NCBI RefSeq assembly: GCF_900240945.1
Contig: NZ_OESG01000014.1
Location: 1,656,015 to 1,720,014, forward strand
DNA from: Mycobacterium sp. 3519A
Lineage (GTDB): Bacteria; Actinomycetota; Actinomycetes; Mycobacteriales; Mycobacteriaceae
DNA length: 64,000 nucleotides
Reading direction: 5' to 3'
A program made the translations under genes and the position numbers. Positions 18,876 through 27,751 of this stretch are shown here, one piece after another (the stretch's first letter is position 1; the number at the start of each line of letters is the position of its first letter). The notes under the pieces were generated by a model, which made no database searches, was not told the origin of the DNA, and saw only the letters and a list, made by a program, of their open reading frames with translations.

Positions 18876-19831
18876 CAGAGGGCCTCCAGAAGTCTCCGCC
18901 GATGCACTGTCGGATCGCCCCACGCCGAGCGCAACGCCTGCACCCGCAGCAGCCACAGCGACAGGTCGTGCTCCTGGGTGAATCCGATTGCGCCGTGAGT
19001 TTGTAGCGCCGAGCGGGCCGCCAGCAGGCCCGCGTCGGACGCGGCCACCTTGGCGGCGCTGACGTCACGCGCGGTGTCGGCCGAGTCGTCGCCCAGCGAC
19101 AGCGCCGCGCCGTACACCAACGGCCGCGCCAGCTCCAGCGCGATGTGCACGTCGGCCAGCTTGTGTTTGATCGCCTGGTAGGTCCCGATCGGCTTGCCGA
19201 ATTGGCTTCGCTGCTTGGCGTATTCGACCGAGGCGTCGAGCAGCGCCTGGCCGGCGCCGACCAGTTGCGCGGCGGTGGCGAGCACGCCGAACTCGTAGGC
19301 CCGAGCCACATCGGCCGCCCACCGGTCACCGGCACCGATGACGTCGAACAGCTTTCGGCTCGGGTCGACGGACTCCTGTTGCGCTGTCGCGACGCCACCG
19401 CGCACTTCACCGTCGTCGGCCACCAGGATCAGACCCGCCGAGTCCGCATCCACCGCACGCGGCACTTGCGGCGGCAGCGCGACTGTTGCGATCACCTCAC
19501 CAGCGGCCAGCGCGCTCGACCGTTCGTCGTCGGCGAGCAGAACCGGCGCCACCGCAATGGATTCCGCGACGGGCCCCGGCACACACCAATGACCCAAGCG
19601 TTCCATCGCAACCACCAGGTCGACGGGGTGAGCCTCGATGCCGTCGTGCTTCTCGGGCACCGCCAGCGCCGTGACGCCGAGGTCGGCCAGTTGTGCCCAC
19701 ACCTTTCGGCCCGGGGCGGTGTCGCCTGCGGCCCATGCCCGCACGGCGGCAGGCAGGTCGGCGGCGCCCAATGCGGCGTCGATGCTCGCCGCGAAATCGC
19801 GTTGCTGGTCGTCAAGATCGAATCTCATCAT
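18875..19831 (-). CDS. fadE32: Acyl-CoA dehydrogenase subunit (FadE32-like)
   Basis: A 318-residue acyl-CoA dehydrogenase-like protein with the N-terminal helical part (FDLDDQQRDFAASIDAAL) and the C-terminal segment VEYAKQRSQFGKPIGTYQAIKHKLADVH ... THGAIGFTQEHDLSLWLLR. It is short like FadE33, implying a heteromeric enzyme. Two adjacent ATGs (19831 and 19828) could start it; the first overlaps the fadE31 stop as TAATG. Member of the KstR2-controlled HIP operon. Homologue of Rv3563 by order. Confidence 0.88.
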   Translation of the reverse strand: MMRFDLDDQQRDFAASIDAALGAADLPAAVRAWAAGDTAPGRKVWAQLADLGVTALAVPEKHDGIEAHPVDLVVAMERLGHWCVPGPVAESIAVAPVLLADDERSSALAAGEVIATVALPPQVPRAVDADSAGLILVADDGEVRGGVATAQQESVDPSRKLFDVIGAGDRWAADVARAYEFGVLATAAQLVGAGQALLDASVEYAKQRSQFGKPIGTYQAIKHKLADVHIALELARPLVYGAALSLGDDSADTARDVSAAKVAASDAGLLAARSALQTHGAIGFTQEHDLSLWLLRVQALRSAWGDPTVHRRRLLEAL

Positions 19832-20955
19832 TACTTCCGCGGTAGGCCCAGCAGGCGCTCGGCGATGATGTTGCGCTGAATCTCGTTGGTGCCCGCGTAG
19901 ATCGGCCCGCCGAGGGCAAACAGTAGGCCGTCGGTCCACGAGTCGACCAGTTCGCCGTCAGCACCCCGCAAGTCCAATGCGGTCTGATGCAGCGCGACGT
20001 CGAGTTCCGACCAGAACACCTTGGTCACGGACGACTCGGCTCCGAGTTCACCGCCCGCCGCTACCCGCGTCACCGTCCCGAACGTATGCAGCCGGTAAGC
20101 CTGCGCCTTGATCCAGGCGTCCGCGACCCGATCCGCATACGCGGGGTCAGGATTCGACTTCCACTGCTGTACCAGTCGTTCCGCCGGTGCGAGGAAGCGT
20201 GCCGGGCTGCGCAGCGACATGCCGCGCTCATTGCTTGACGTGCTCATGGCGGCCCGCCAGCCGTCGTGCACGCCACCGATCACGTCGTTGTCGGGAACGA
20301 AGACGTCGTCGAGGAAGATCTCGCCGAAGCCGGTGTCGCCGCCCAATTGCGCGATCGGGCGCACGGTGACGCCGTCGGCCTTGAGGTCGAACATGAAGTA
20401 GGTCAGCCCCTTGTGGCGTTCGGCCTCGGGGTCGGAGCGGAACAATCCGAATGCGCGCTCTCCGAACGGGGCTCGCGAGCTCCAGATCTTCTGCCCGTTG
20501 AGCAGCCAGCCACCGTCGGTCCTCGTCGCCGTCGACCGCAGTGACGCCAGGTCGCTGCCGGACTCCGGTTCCGACCACGCCTGCGCCCAGATCTCCTCGC
20601 CGCTGGCCATCTTCGGCAGCACCCGATCCAACTGCTCCTCGGTGCCGTGGGCGAACAGCGTCGGCGCCAACATCGACGTGCCATTGGCACTGGCCCGCCC
20701 CGGCGCGCCCGCGCGGAAGTACTCCTCCTCGAAGACGACCCACTGCAGCAGGGTGGCGTCGCGGCCGCCATACTTCTCCGGCCAGGTGATCACCGACAGC
20801 CCGGCGTCGAAAAGCACCTTGTCCCAACGCCGGTGCTGTTCGAAACCCTCTGCCGTGTCATACGACTTCGTCGGGAACGAATCCCTGTTGGCGGCCAGAA
20901 ATTCGCGCACCTCGGCCTGAATGGCCAGTGTCGCGTCGTCAAAGTGCAGGTCCAT
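19831..20955 (-). CDS. fadE31: Acyl-CoA dehydrogenase (FadE31-like)
   Basis: A 374-residue acyl-CoA dehydrogenase of normal length: WPEKYGGRDATLLQW, WAQAWSEPESGSDLASLRSTATR for flavin and substrate binding, and the C-terminal GPIYAGTNEIQRNIIAERLLGLPRK. It probably supplies the FAD-binding partner for the shorter FadE32/FadE33 subunits. ATG overlaps the fadD3 TGA (ATGA). In the pathway it should desaturate a CoA ester formed after rings C and D have been opened. Homologue of Rv3562. Confidence 0.9.
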   Translation of the reverse strand: MDLHFDDATLAIQAEVREFLAANRDSFPTKSYDTAEGFEQHRRWDKVLFDAGLSVITWPEKYGGRDATLLQWVVFEEEYFRAGAPGRASANGTSMLAPTLFAHGTEEQLDRVLPKMASGEEIWAQAWSEPESGSDLASLRSTATRTDGGWLLNGQKIWSSRAPFGERAFGLFRSDPEAERHKGLTYFMFDLKADGVTVRPIAQLGGDTGFGEIFLDDVFVPDNDVIGGVHDGWRAAMSTSSNERGMSLRSPARFLAPAERLVQQWKSNPDPAYADRVADAWIKAQAYRLHTFGTVTRVAAGGELGAESSVTKVFWSELDVALHQTALDLRGADGELVDSWTDGLLFALGGPIYAGTNEIQRNIIAERLLGLPRK

Positions 20956-22475
20956 CAAACTCTTTCCCTCAACAGCGGCTTGACCACCTTGCCGCCCGGA
21001 TTGCGTGGCAACGCGTCGAGAAACTCCACCGACTGCGGCGTCTTGAACTTGGCCAGATGCTCACGGGTATAGGCGATCACGGTTTCCTCGTCCAGCGCCG
21101 CACCGGGCTTGACCACCACGAAGGCCTTGCCGACTTCGCCGAGGCGCTCGTCGGGCACCCCGATGACGGCCGATTCGGCGACCCCGTCCAGCCGCGCCAG
21201 CACCTGCTCGACCTCAGCGGGGTAGACGTTGAACCCACCGCTGATGTACATGTCCTTCAGCCGGTCGGTGATGCTGAGATTGCCTGCCTCGTCGAGCTTT
21301 CCGACGTCACCGGTGTGCAGCCAGCCATCGGCATCGATGGCCGCGGCGGTGGCCTCTGGATCATCGAGGTAGCCCAGCATCACGTTCGGGCCGCGCAGCA
21401 GCACCTCGTCCTGGTCACCGATACGCAACTCGAAATCCGCGATCGGCCTGCCGCAGGTGGTGGCGACGGTCACGGGATCGTCGTCGGCGCTGCACATGGT
21501 GCCGAACCCGTTGGCCTCGGTCAGACCGTATGCGGTGAGCACGATGTCGAAATCCAGTTCGCTCTGCATCCGCTCGATCAGCACGACGGGGACCACCGCC
21601 GCGCCGGTCACCGCGAACCGCAGCGAGGTCAGGTCGTAATCGCCGCGCTTGGGGTGGTCGAGCAGCACCTGGTAGATGGTGGGCGGTCCGGGCAGCACGG
21701 TGATGCGGTGCTCCTGAACGGCTTTCATCGCTTGTTCGGGATCGAAGGTCAGCTGCGGGATCAGGGTGGCGCCGGTCTGCAGGCAGGCCAGGATCCCGGC
21801 CTTGTAGCCGAAGTTGTGGAAGAACGGGTTGATGCAGAGGTAGCGGTCGTCGCTGGTGATCTGGCCGCACTCGGCCCACGCCGCCGAACCGGCCAGCGAC
21901 TGCCGATGCGCGCAGAGCGCGCCCTTGCTGCGGCCGGTGGTGCCGGACGTGAACAGGATGTCGGAGACGTCGTCCGGCGTGACGGCGGCAGCGCGGGCGT
22001 CGGCCGCGGCGACGTCGGTCCCGTGGGCCATGAACTCATCCCACGTCCCGTCGGCCTTCTCGATCGGGATCCGGACGATGTGGCGGAGGTGTGGCAGGGC
22101 GTCGCGGTTCAGCGATGCGGCCTTGTCGGCGCCGAGGAACTCGCCGGCCGCGAACAGCAGCGGTGCGCCGGTGCGGACGAGAATGTCGCCGGCCTCGCTG
22201 GCGGTGTAGCGGGTGTTCAGCGGGACCAGCACGCCGCCGGCGTAGGTGGTGGCGAGGCATGCCACTACCCAGTGCCACGTGTTGGGCGACCAGATCGCGA
22301 CCCGGTCCCCGGCGCCGACGCCCAGGTCGATCATCGCCGCGGCGGCCCGACGGACCTCGTCGCGCAATTCGCCGTAGGTCAGCCGCCGATTGGGGGTGAC
22401 CAGGGCGGCATGTTCGGAGAATTGGTCGGCAATCCGGTCCAGGACCTGCGGAATGGTCCTTCGATCGTCGCCCAT
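20955..22475 (-). CDS. fadD3: HIP-CoA synthetase
   Basis: FadD3 activates HIP, the two-ring propionate left after ring A/B degradation, to HIP-CoA, the entry to ring C/D catabolism and the source of the KstR2 inducer. The 506-residue acyl-adenylating enzyme has FTSGTTGRSKGA (about residues 175-186), the YGLTEANGFGTMC adenylate motif, GGFNVYPAEVEQVLARL and the C-terminal LPRNPGGKVVKPLL with the catalytic Lys. ATG start. It heads the fadD3-fadE31-fadE32-fadE33 operon and shares one KstR2 operator with the divergent fadE30. Confidence 0.93.
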   Translation of the reverse strand: MGDDRRTIPQVLDRIADQFSEHAALVTPNRRLTYGELRDEVRRAAAAMIDLGVGAGDRVAIWSPNTWHWVVACLATTYAGGVLVPLNTRYTASEAGDILVRTGAPLLFAAGEFLGADKAASLNRDALPHLRHIVRIPIEKADGTWDEFMAHGTDVAAADARAAAVTPDDVSDILFTSGTTGRSKGALCAHRQSLAGSAAWAECGQITSDDRYLCINPFFHNFGYKAGILACLQTGATLIPQLTFDPEQAMKAVQEHRITVLPGPPTIYQVLLDHPKRGDYDLTSLRFAVTGAAVVPVVLIERMQSELDFDIVLTAYGLTEANGFGTMCSADDDPVTVATTCGRPIADFELRIGDQDEVLLRGPNVMLGYLDDPEATAAAIDADGWLHTGDVGKLDEAGNLSITDRLKDMYISGGFNVYPAEVEQVLARLDGVAESAVIGVPDERLGEVGKAFVVVKPGAALDEETVIAYTREHLAKFKTPQSVEFLDALPRNPGGKVVKPLLRERV

Positions 22476-22492
22476 TGATGCTCCTCTAACAA

Positions 22493-22506
22493 AGCAAGTG
22501 CTTGGT
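22493..22506. promoter_or_regulatory. KstR2 operator between fadD3 and fadE30
   Basis: AGCAAGTGCTTGGT fits the KstR2 consensus AnCAAGnnCTTGnT exactly. On the plus strand a TAGCCT -10-like hexamer at 22511-22516 lies 6 bases before the fadE30 GTG, so that transcript is probably leaderless. KstR2 binding would block both divergent promoters until HIP-CoA is present. Confidence 0.9.
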
Positions 22507-22522
22507 AGGTTAGCCTACAGGG

Positions 22523-23671
22523 GTGATAGAGGTCGAGGAGTTCAGGGCCGAGGTCCGCGACTGGCTCGCCGAGAACCTCGTCGGCGAATTCGCCGCGCTC
22601 AAGGGGCTCGGGGCGCCTGGGCGCGAGGACGAGGCCTTCGAGGAACGCCGCGCCTGGAACCAGAAGTTGGCCGCCGCCGGGCTGACCTGTTTGGGTTGGC
22701 CGGTCGAATACGGCGGGCGCGGCCTGACGGTCGCGCATCGCGTCGCGTTCTACGAGGAGTACGCCCGCGCGGACGCGCCGCACAAGGTCAACCACTTCGG
22801 TGAGGAACTGCTCGGCCCGACGCTGATCGCGTTCGGCACCGAGGAGCAGAAGAAGCGCTTCCTGCCCAAGATCCTCGACGTCACCGAGTTGTGGTGCCAG
22901 GGCTACTCGGAGCCCGGTGCGGGCAGCGACCTGGCCAATGTCTCGACGACGGCCGAACTCGACGGCGACCAGTGGGTGATCAACGGCCAGAAGGTGTGGA
23001 CGTCGATGGCGCACCTGTCGCAGTGGTGCTTCGTGGTGGCCCGCACCGAGAAGGGCTCAAAACGCCACGCCGGACTGTCGTATCTGCTGGTGCCGCTCGA
23101 CCAGCCCGGCGTCGAGATCCGGCCGATCGTGCAGTTGACCGGAACGGCTGATTTCAACGAGGTGTTCTTCGACGACGCCCGCACCGACGCCGACCTCGTG
23201 GTGGGTGAGCCCGGTGACGGCTGGCGGATCGCGATGGGAACGCTGACGTTTGAGCGCGGGGTTTCGACGCTCGGTCAGCAGATCCGTTATGCGCGTGAGC
23301 ATTCCAATCTGGTCGAGCTCGCCAAGCGCACCGGGGCAGACGGCGACCCGCTGATCCGCGAGCGGCTGACACGGTCGTGGGTCGGGCTGCGGACGATGCG
23401 GTCGTATGCGCTGGCGACGATGGATGTAGAGCAGCCGGGGCAAGATAACGTCTCGAAGTTGTTGTGGGCCAACTGGCATCGCGACCTCGGCGAGTTGGCG
23501 ATGGACATCATCGGCAAGGCCGGGCTGGTGGCCAAGGACGGCGAGTTCGATGTCTGGCAGCACCTGTATCTGTTCACCCGCGCTGACACCATCTACGGCG
23601 GGTCCAACGAGATCCAGCGCAACATCATCGCCGAGCGGGTGCTCGGCCTACCGCGAGAGGTCAAGGGATGA
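22523..23671 (+). CDS. fadE30: Acyl-CoA dehydrogenase for HIP side chain (FadE30)
   Basis: A 382-residue acyl-CoA dehydrogenase: CLGWPVEYGGRGLT, CQGYSEPGAGSDLANVSTTAE and the C-terminal YGGSNEIQRNIIAERVLGLPREVKG. FadE30 desaturates the propionyl-CoA side chain of HIP-type thioesters, the first beta-oxidation step after FadD3. The GTG start is probably the transcript start, since a -10 element lies 6 bases upstream. It overlaps ipdF by 4 bases. Homologue of Rv3560c. Confidence 0.92.
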   Translation: MIEVEEFRAEVRDWLAENLVGEFAALKGLGAPGREDEAFEERRAWNQKLAAAGLTCLGWPVEYGGRGLTVAHRVAFYEEYARADAPHKVNHFGEELLGPTLIAFGTEEQKKRFLPKILDVTELWCQGYSEPGAGSDLANVSTTAELDGDQWVINGQKVWTSMAHLSQWCFVVARTEKGSKRHAGLSYLLVPLDQPGVEIRPIVQLTGTADFNEVFFDDARTDADLVVGEPGDGWRIAMGTLTFERGVSTLGQQIRYAREHSNLVELAKRTGADGDPLIRERLTRSWVGLRTMRSYALATMDVEQPGQDNVSKLLWANWHRDLGELAMDIIGKAGLVAKDGEFDVWQHLYLFTRADTIYGGSNEIQRNIIAERVLGLPREVKG

Positions 23672-24456
23672 GCCTGGCGGAAGCGCCGAAAGAGATTGAC
23701 GGACACGGCCTTCTGACCGGAAAGGTCGTGGTGGTGACGGCTGCCGCCGGTACCGGCATCGGCTCGGCGGTGGCGCGTCGCGCACTCGCGGAAGGCGCCG
23801 ACGTCATGGTGTCCGACCACCACGAGCGCAGGCTCGGCGAAACCCGCGACCAGCTCATCGAACTGGGGCTCGGCCGAGTCGAGAGCGTGGTGTGCGACGT
23901 CACCTCCACAGCACAGGTCGACGCGCTGATCGCCTCGACCACCGCACGCATGGGTCGCCTGGACGTGTTGGTCAACAATGCGGGTCTCGGTGGGACGACG
24001 CCGGTCATCGACATGACCGACGAGGAATGGGACCGCGTCCTCGACGTCACCCTGACCTCGACGATGCGGGCGACCCGCGCCGCGCTGCGATACTTCCGCG
24101 ACGCCGGCCACGGCGGAGTGATCGTCAATAACGCCAGCGTGCTGGGCTGGCGCGCCCAGCACTCGCAGTCCCACTACGCGGCGGCGAAGGCGGGTGTGAT
24201 GGCGCTGACCCGATGCAGCGCAATCGAAGCCGTCGAATACGGCGTGCGGATCAACGCCGTGTCGCCAAGCATCGCCCGGCACAAGTTCCTCGAGAAGACC
24301 AGTTCCTCGGAACTGCTGGACCGGCTTTCAGAGACCGAGGCCTTCGGCCGCGCCGCCGAACCGTGGGAGGTGGCCGCCACCATCGCGTTCCTCGCCAGCG
24401 ACTACTCCAGTTACCTGACGGGCGAGGTCATCTCGGTGTCCAGCCAGCGCGCCTGA
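23668..24456 (+). CDS. ipdF: Short-chain dehydrogenase of HIP pathway (IpdF)
   Basis: A 262-residue SDR with the nucleotide-binding TAAAGTGIG (residues 24-32), VNNAG and the catalytic pair in SHYAAAKAG. IpdF (Rv3559c in M. tuberculosis) is reported as the dehydrogenase acting on the 5-hydroxyl of HIP-CoA-derived thioesters, giving a ring ketone needed for ring opening. It is translationally coupled to fadE30 (ATGA overlap). The next gene begins 72 bases on and belongs to a different, non-sterol system. Confidence 0.88.
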   Translation: MSLAEAPKEIDGHGLLTGKVVVVTAAAGTGIGSAVARRALAEGADVMVSDHHERRLGETRDQLIELGLGRVESVVCDVTSTAQVDALIASTTARMGRLDVLVNNAGLGGTTPVIDMTDEEWDRVLDVTLTSTMRATRAALRYFRDAGHGGVIVNNASVLGWRAQHSQSHYAAAKAGVMALTRCSAIEAVEYGVRINAVSPSIARHKFLEKTSSSELLDRLSETEAFGRAAEPWEVAATIAFLASDYSSYLTGEVISVSSQRA

Positions 24457-24502
24457 CGCCGGATTTCTCCACGAAATCTTCACAAACGCCGCCGGGAAGC
24501 CC

Positions 24503-24529
24503 CACATCCGACACTTACAGTCGGATGTG
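24503..24529. promoter_or_regulatory. Perfect 10-base inverted repeat at a response regulator start
   Basis: CACATCCGAC and GTCGGATGTG are exact reverse complements around a 7-base spacer (ACTTACA). The last G of the right arm is the first base of the GTG start codon at 24529. There is no ribosome-binding sequence between dyad and start. It may be an operator for the regulator itself, or an RNA hairpin hiding the start. Confidence 0.7.
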
Positions 24530-25194
24530 TGAAGCGAATCCTGGTGGTCGAGGACGAGCCCACCATCCTGACCGCCGTCGCGTCCCGGTTACGCGCTGAG
24601 GAGTTCGTGGTCGAGACCGCTGTCGACGGACCGTCGGCGGTGGCCGCGGCCATGGCGTGCGCGCCTGACCTGGTGGTGCTCGACGTGATGCTGCCGGGAT
24701 TCGATGGCCTCGAGGTGTGCAGGCGGATCCAGGCCGTGCACGCCATCCCGGTATTGATGTTGACTGCGCGCAGCGACGAGACCGACATGCTGGTCGGCCT
24801 CGGGGTCGGGGCCGACGATTACCTCACCAAGCCGTTCAGCATGCGCGAACTCGTCGCGAGGGTCCGGGTGCTGTTGCGCCGCATGGACCGCACCGGACCG
24901 GCCCAACCAATGTGGATCGGCGAGCACCGCATCGACTTGCAGAGCCGCAGGGTCCACAAAGGCGACGACGAAATCCACTTGACCCGAACGGAATTCGACC
25001 TCCTCGTGTTCTTGGCGGGCCGGGCAAGCGCGGCGGTCTCGCGCGACGCGCTGCTCGAACACGTGTGGGGCTGGGCATCCGGGGTGGAGAGCCGCACCGT
25101 CGACACTCACGTCAAGGCGCTACGGCGCAAGCTCGGCGCCGAACTCATCCGCACCGTGCACGGTGTCGGCTACGCGCTGGAGTTACCTCGATGA
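24529..25194 (+). CDS. OmpR/PhoB-family response regulator
   Basis: A 221-residue two-domain regulator: receiver domain with acidic pair E8/D9, phosphoacceptor D52 (VVLDVMLPG), switch Thr in MLTARSDE and the conserved Lys in DDYLTKPFS. A C-terminal winged helix follows (LTRTEFDLLVFLA, SRDALLEHVWGW, SRTVDTHVKALRRKLG, IRTVHGVGYALE). It overlaps the kinase gene downstream (ATGA). GTG start lies at the edge of a perfect dyad, suggesting autoregulation. M. tuberculosis has PPE64 at this place, so the system is an accessory insertion in the sterol cluster. Confidence 0.92.
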   Translation: MKRILVVEDEPTILTAVASRLRAEEFVVETAVDGPSAVAAAMACAPDLVVLDVMLPGFDGLEVCRRIQAVHAIPVLMLTARSDETDMLVGLGVGADDYLTKPFSMRELVARVRVLLRRMDRTGPAQPMWIGEHRIDLQSRRVHKGDDEIHLTRTEFDLLVFLAGRASAAVSRDALLEHVWGWASGVESRTVDTHVKALRRKLGAELIRTVHGVGYALELPR

Positions 25195-26216
25195 GTCGAC
25201 TTGGTGCGGTGTGGGATCGGTTGCCGCGACCGTTGGACCCGTTTGCGTCGTTCAAGACGAAGACTGGTCTTCTCGTCGTGGGCGCCATCCTTCTCGTCGC
25301 GTTCATCGTCTGGGTCGGTGAGGGTTGGCGACTGCGTTACACACTGCTGGTGGCACTCGCCGCATCGCTGGTGCTCACCGGATTCCTCGCTCACGGGATG
25401 ACATCGCCGCTGCGCGAGATGACCGCGGCCGCCCGTGCCATGGCGCGCGGCGACTACAGCGTGCGGGTCCGCGCGACGTCACGAGACGAAGTGGGCCAAC
25501 TGGCCCAGGCCTACAACCAGATGGCGGCCGACCTCGGCGCGGCCGATGAGTATCGGCGCGGCCTGATCGCCAACGTCTCGCACGAACTGCTCACCCCGAT
25601 CACGGCGTTGCAGGCGCTGCTGGAGAACGTCGTCGACGGCATCGCCGAACCCGACGACAAGACCATGCGGATGGCGCTGTCGCAGACCGAGCGACTCGGC
25701 GAGCTGGTGACCAATCTGCTCGACCTGTCCCGGCTCGAGGGCGGCGTAATCCCGTTGCAGCACAGCACGTTCAGCGTCAAGCAATTCCTCGAGGGGGCGA
25801 TCGCGCACGTCCCCGCCGCAGATGACGGCGTGCCGGTCACCGTGGACGTGTCACCCCCGGACCTGATCGCGGTCGCCGATCAGGCGCGACTGCGGCAGGT
25901 GATCGTCAACCTGGTGGACAACGCGATCCGACACAGCCCGGCGGGCGCGGCGGTCGGCGTGACGGCCCGCGCGGCACAACCGGCGGGGCTGCGACTCGAG
26001 GTCAGTGACGAGGGACCAGGAATACCCGCCGCCGAACGCGAACGCGTATTCCAGCGTTTCACCAGGGGCGCCACCTCGGCGGGCGGCACCGGTCTTGGCC
26101 TGGCGATCGCCCGCTGGGCAGTCGAATTGCACGGCGGCGCAATCGAAGTGATGGACGCCAGTTCGGGGTGCCGGATCGGCGTGACGATCCCCGCGACGCA
26201 GGAGGAAGCACGTTGA
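25191..26216 (+). CDS. Sensor histidine kinase with HAMP domain, no large sensor domain
   Basis: A 341-residue membrane kinase. Two membrane helices (about residues 25-43 and 49-68) are separated by only a few residues (GEGWRLR), so there is almost no extracytoplasmic sensor. HAMP domain about 69-120, HisKA with H131 in NVSHELLTPIT, and a HATPase with NLVDNAIRHSP, DEGPGIP and GTGLGLAIARW. A signal sensed within the membrane or via a partner protein is likely; the DUF4173 protein encoded directly downstream is the obvious candidate. It overlaps both neighbours by 4 bases. Confidence 0.9.
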   Translation: MSRLGAVWDRLPRPLDPFASFKTKTGLLVVGAILLVAFIVWVGEGWRLRYTLLVALAASLVLTGFLAHGMTSPLREMTAAARAMARGDYSVRVRATSRDEVGQLAQAYNQMAADLGAADEYRRGLIANVSHELLTPITALQALLENVVDGIAEPDDKTMRMALSQTERLGELVTNLLDLSRLEGGVIPLQHSTFSVKQFLEGAIAHVPAADDGVPVTVDVSPPDLIAVADQARLRQVIVNLVDNAIRHSPAGAAVGVTARAAQPAGLRLEVSDEGPGIPAAERERVFQRFTRGATSAGGTGLGLAIARWAVELHGGAIEVMDASSGCRIGVTIPATQEEAR

Positions 26217-27724
26217 CGACACTGCACGGCTGGTACGGGGCACCCGTGACAGCGCCACCGCCGCCGGTGCTCGGCCCGCACCCGCCGCGGTACGGGGAGC
26301 CCGGTTGGACCATCTGGCCGCATCGCGTTTGGCCACTCGACCCGCTGGCTGCCGCACCGCGTCGACTCGTCATGCTGGCGGTGATCGTCGGCGTGCTCGG
26401 CACCGCGGTCTGGCGGATCTCGGTGCTCAGCGTGGGCTACCTGTTCGTCGGCGCCGTGGTGTTCGGCCTTGTGTACGGCACCGCCGAGCGTCGGCCCACG
26501 CGGGGGGAATGGCTCGGGATCACGCTGACCCTGGCATTGCTCGCGGTGCCGGCGCTGCTCGCAGCGAAATGGCTTGGCGTGCTGTGCATTCTGGCGGCCT
26601 GGCTGATGGGCTGGAGCACGCTGGTGGGTGGCCGGACGTGGACGGCCGTGGTGACCGGTCCCTTCCTGCCGTTGTTGCTGCCCGCCAGAGTGGTGGGGTG
26701 GGTGCGCCGCGGCGTCTTCGAACGGGGATTCACCTGGAGCGGCAGGCCGAAGGCAGGCAGAGTCGGCGTCGTCGCGGCGGTCACCGTGGTGCTCGCGTTG
26801 GTCTTCGGCGGACTGTTCGCCTCTGCGGACCCGGCCTTCGCCCGGCTGATCGACATCGTGGTCCCCGGGTGGAATCTGTCCGAGGTCTATACCCGCACGT
26901 TCGTGTTCGGGATCGTGGTGTGCTTCGTGCTGTGCGGCGGCTACCTGGTGCGGTTCGCGCCGAAGCTGGATGCGCTTGCGCCGCAACCGATGCGGAAGGT
27001 GCCGAACTGGGAGTGGGCGGTGCCGCTCGCGGTGCTCGACGTGCTCTTCATCGCGTTCGTCGCGGTGCAGGCCACGGTGTTGTTCGGCGGGCATTCGCAT
27101 GTGTTGGAAACCGAAGGGCTGACATATGCCGAGTACGCGCGGCAGGGTTTCTGGCAGCTGCTGTGGGTGTCTGCGCTGACGCTGCTGGTGCTCAGCGGTG
27201 TGATCCGAGTGGCGAGGCGCGTATCCCTGTCGGACCGCCGACTGCTGCGGGTCCTCGTCGGAACGCTGTGTGCCACTTCGGTTGTGGTGGTGATCTCGGC
27301 GATCCACCGGATGTGGTTGTACCAGCAGGCGTACGGGTTCAGCGTCCAGCGCCTGATGGTGATCACCATCGAGTTGTGGTTGGGTGCGGTGTTCATTCTG
27401 GTCGCGGCGGCAGGCGTTCGGATGGCGGGGCAGTGGTTGCCGCGGGCGGTGTTGATGGCCGGCGCCGTCGCGCTGCTGGGGCTGGCGGCGACGAACCCGG
27501 AGCGGCTGATCGCCGAGCGCAACCTCGATCGCTACGAGCAGGGTGAAGTTCTCGACATCGGGTACCTCGAACGCCTGTCCTCCGACATCGAACCGGCGCT
27601 TGCCCACCTGCCCGAGTCGATTCACGTATGCCCGCGGTACCGCGACGACGACCGCGACCCGTGGTACCAGTTCAACCTGTCGCGCTGGCGCGCCCCGCAG
27701 GGAGAATGCCCCGGACTTACCTAG
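26213..27724 (+). CDS. DUF4173 polytopic membrane protein
   Basis: A 503-residue protein with about 11-12 membrane helices after a proline-rich cytoplasmic start (VTAPPPPVLGPHPPRYGEPG). The segment LTYAEYARQGFWQLLWVSALTLLVL is the hallmark of DUF4173/DUF4153 proteins. I chose TTG 26213, which overlaps the kinase TGA and follows a strong GGAGGAA site; the upstream GTG lacks one. After the last helix comes a soluble tail (GYLERLSSDIEPALAHLP). Function unknown. Its stop codon overlaps the KstR2 operator in front of kstR2. Confidence 0.82.
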   Translation: MTTLHGWYGAPVTAPPPPVLGPHPPRYGEPGWTIWPHRVWPLDPLAAAPRRLVMLAVIVGVLGTAVWRISVLSVGYLFVGAVVFGLVYGTAERRPTRGEWLGITLTLALLAVPALLAAKWLGVLCILAAWLMGWSTLVGGRTWTAVVTGPFLPLLLPARVVGWVRRGVFERGFTWSGRPKAGRVGVVAAVTVVLALVFGGLFASADPAFARLIDIVVPGWNLSEVYTRTFVFGIVVCFVLCGGYLVRFAPKLDALAPQPMRKVPNWEWAVPLAVLDVLFIAFVAVQATVLFGGHSHVLETEGLTYAEYARQGFWQLLWVSALTLLVLSGVIRVARRVSLSDRRLLRVLVGTLCATSVVVVISAIHRMWLYQQAYGFSVQRLMVITIELWLGAVFILVAAAGVRMAGQWLPRAVLMAGAVALLGLAATNPERLIAERNLDRYEQGEVLDIGYLERLSSDIEPALAHLPESIHVCPRYRDDDRDPWYQFNLSRWRAPQGECPGLT

Positions 27725-27736
27725 CAAGCGCTTGGT
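27723..27736. promoter_or_regulatory. KstR2 operator upstream of kstR2
   Basis: AGCAAGCGCTTGGT fits AnCAAGnnCTTGnT exactly. A TATCCT -10 element at 27740-27745 lies 6 bases before the kstR2 GTG, giving a probable leaderless transcript and autoregulation. The operator overlaps the last codon of the upstream DUF4173 gene. Confidence 0.9.
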
Positions 27737-27751
27737 TGCTATCCTGGGCAG

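Noticed and set aside
25880..27727. 615-codon minus-strand open frame
   Set aside because: It is antisense to the kinase and DUF4173 genes, rich in Arg/His/Gln/Pro as is typical of shadow frames in high-GC DNA, and has no domain.
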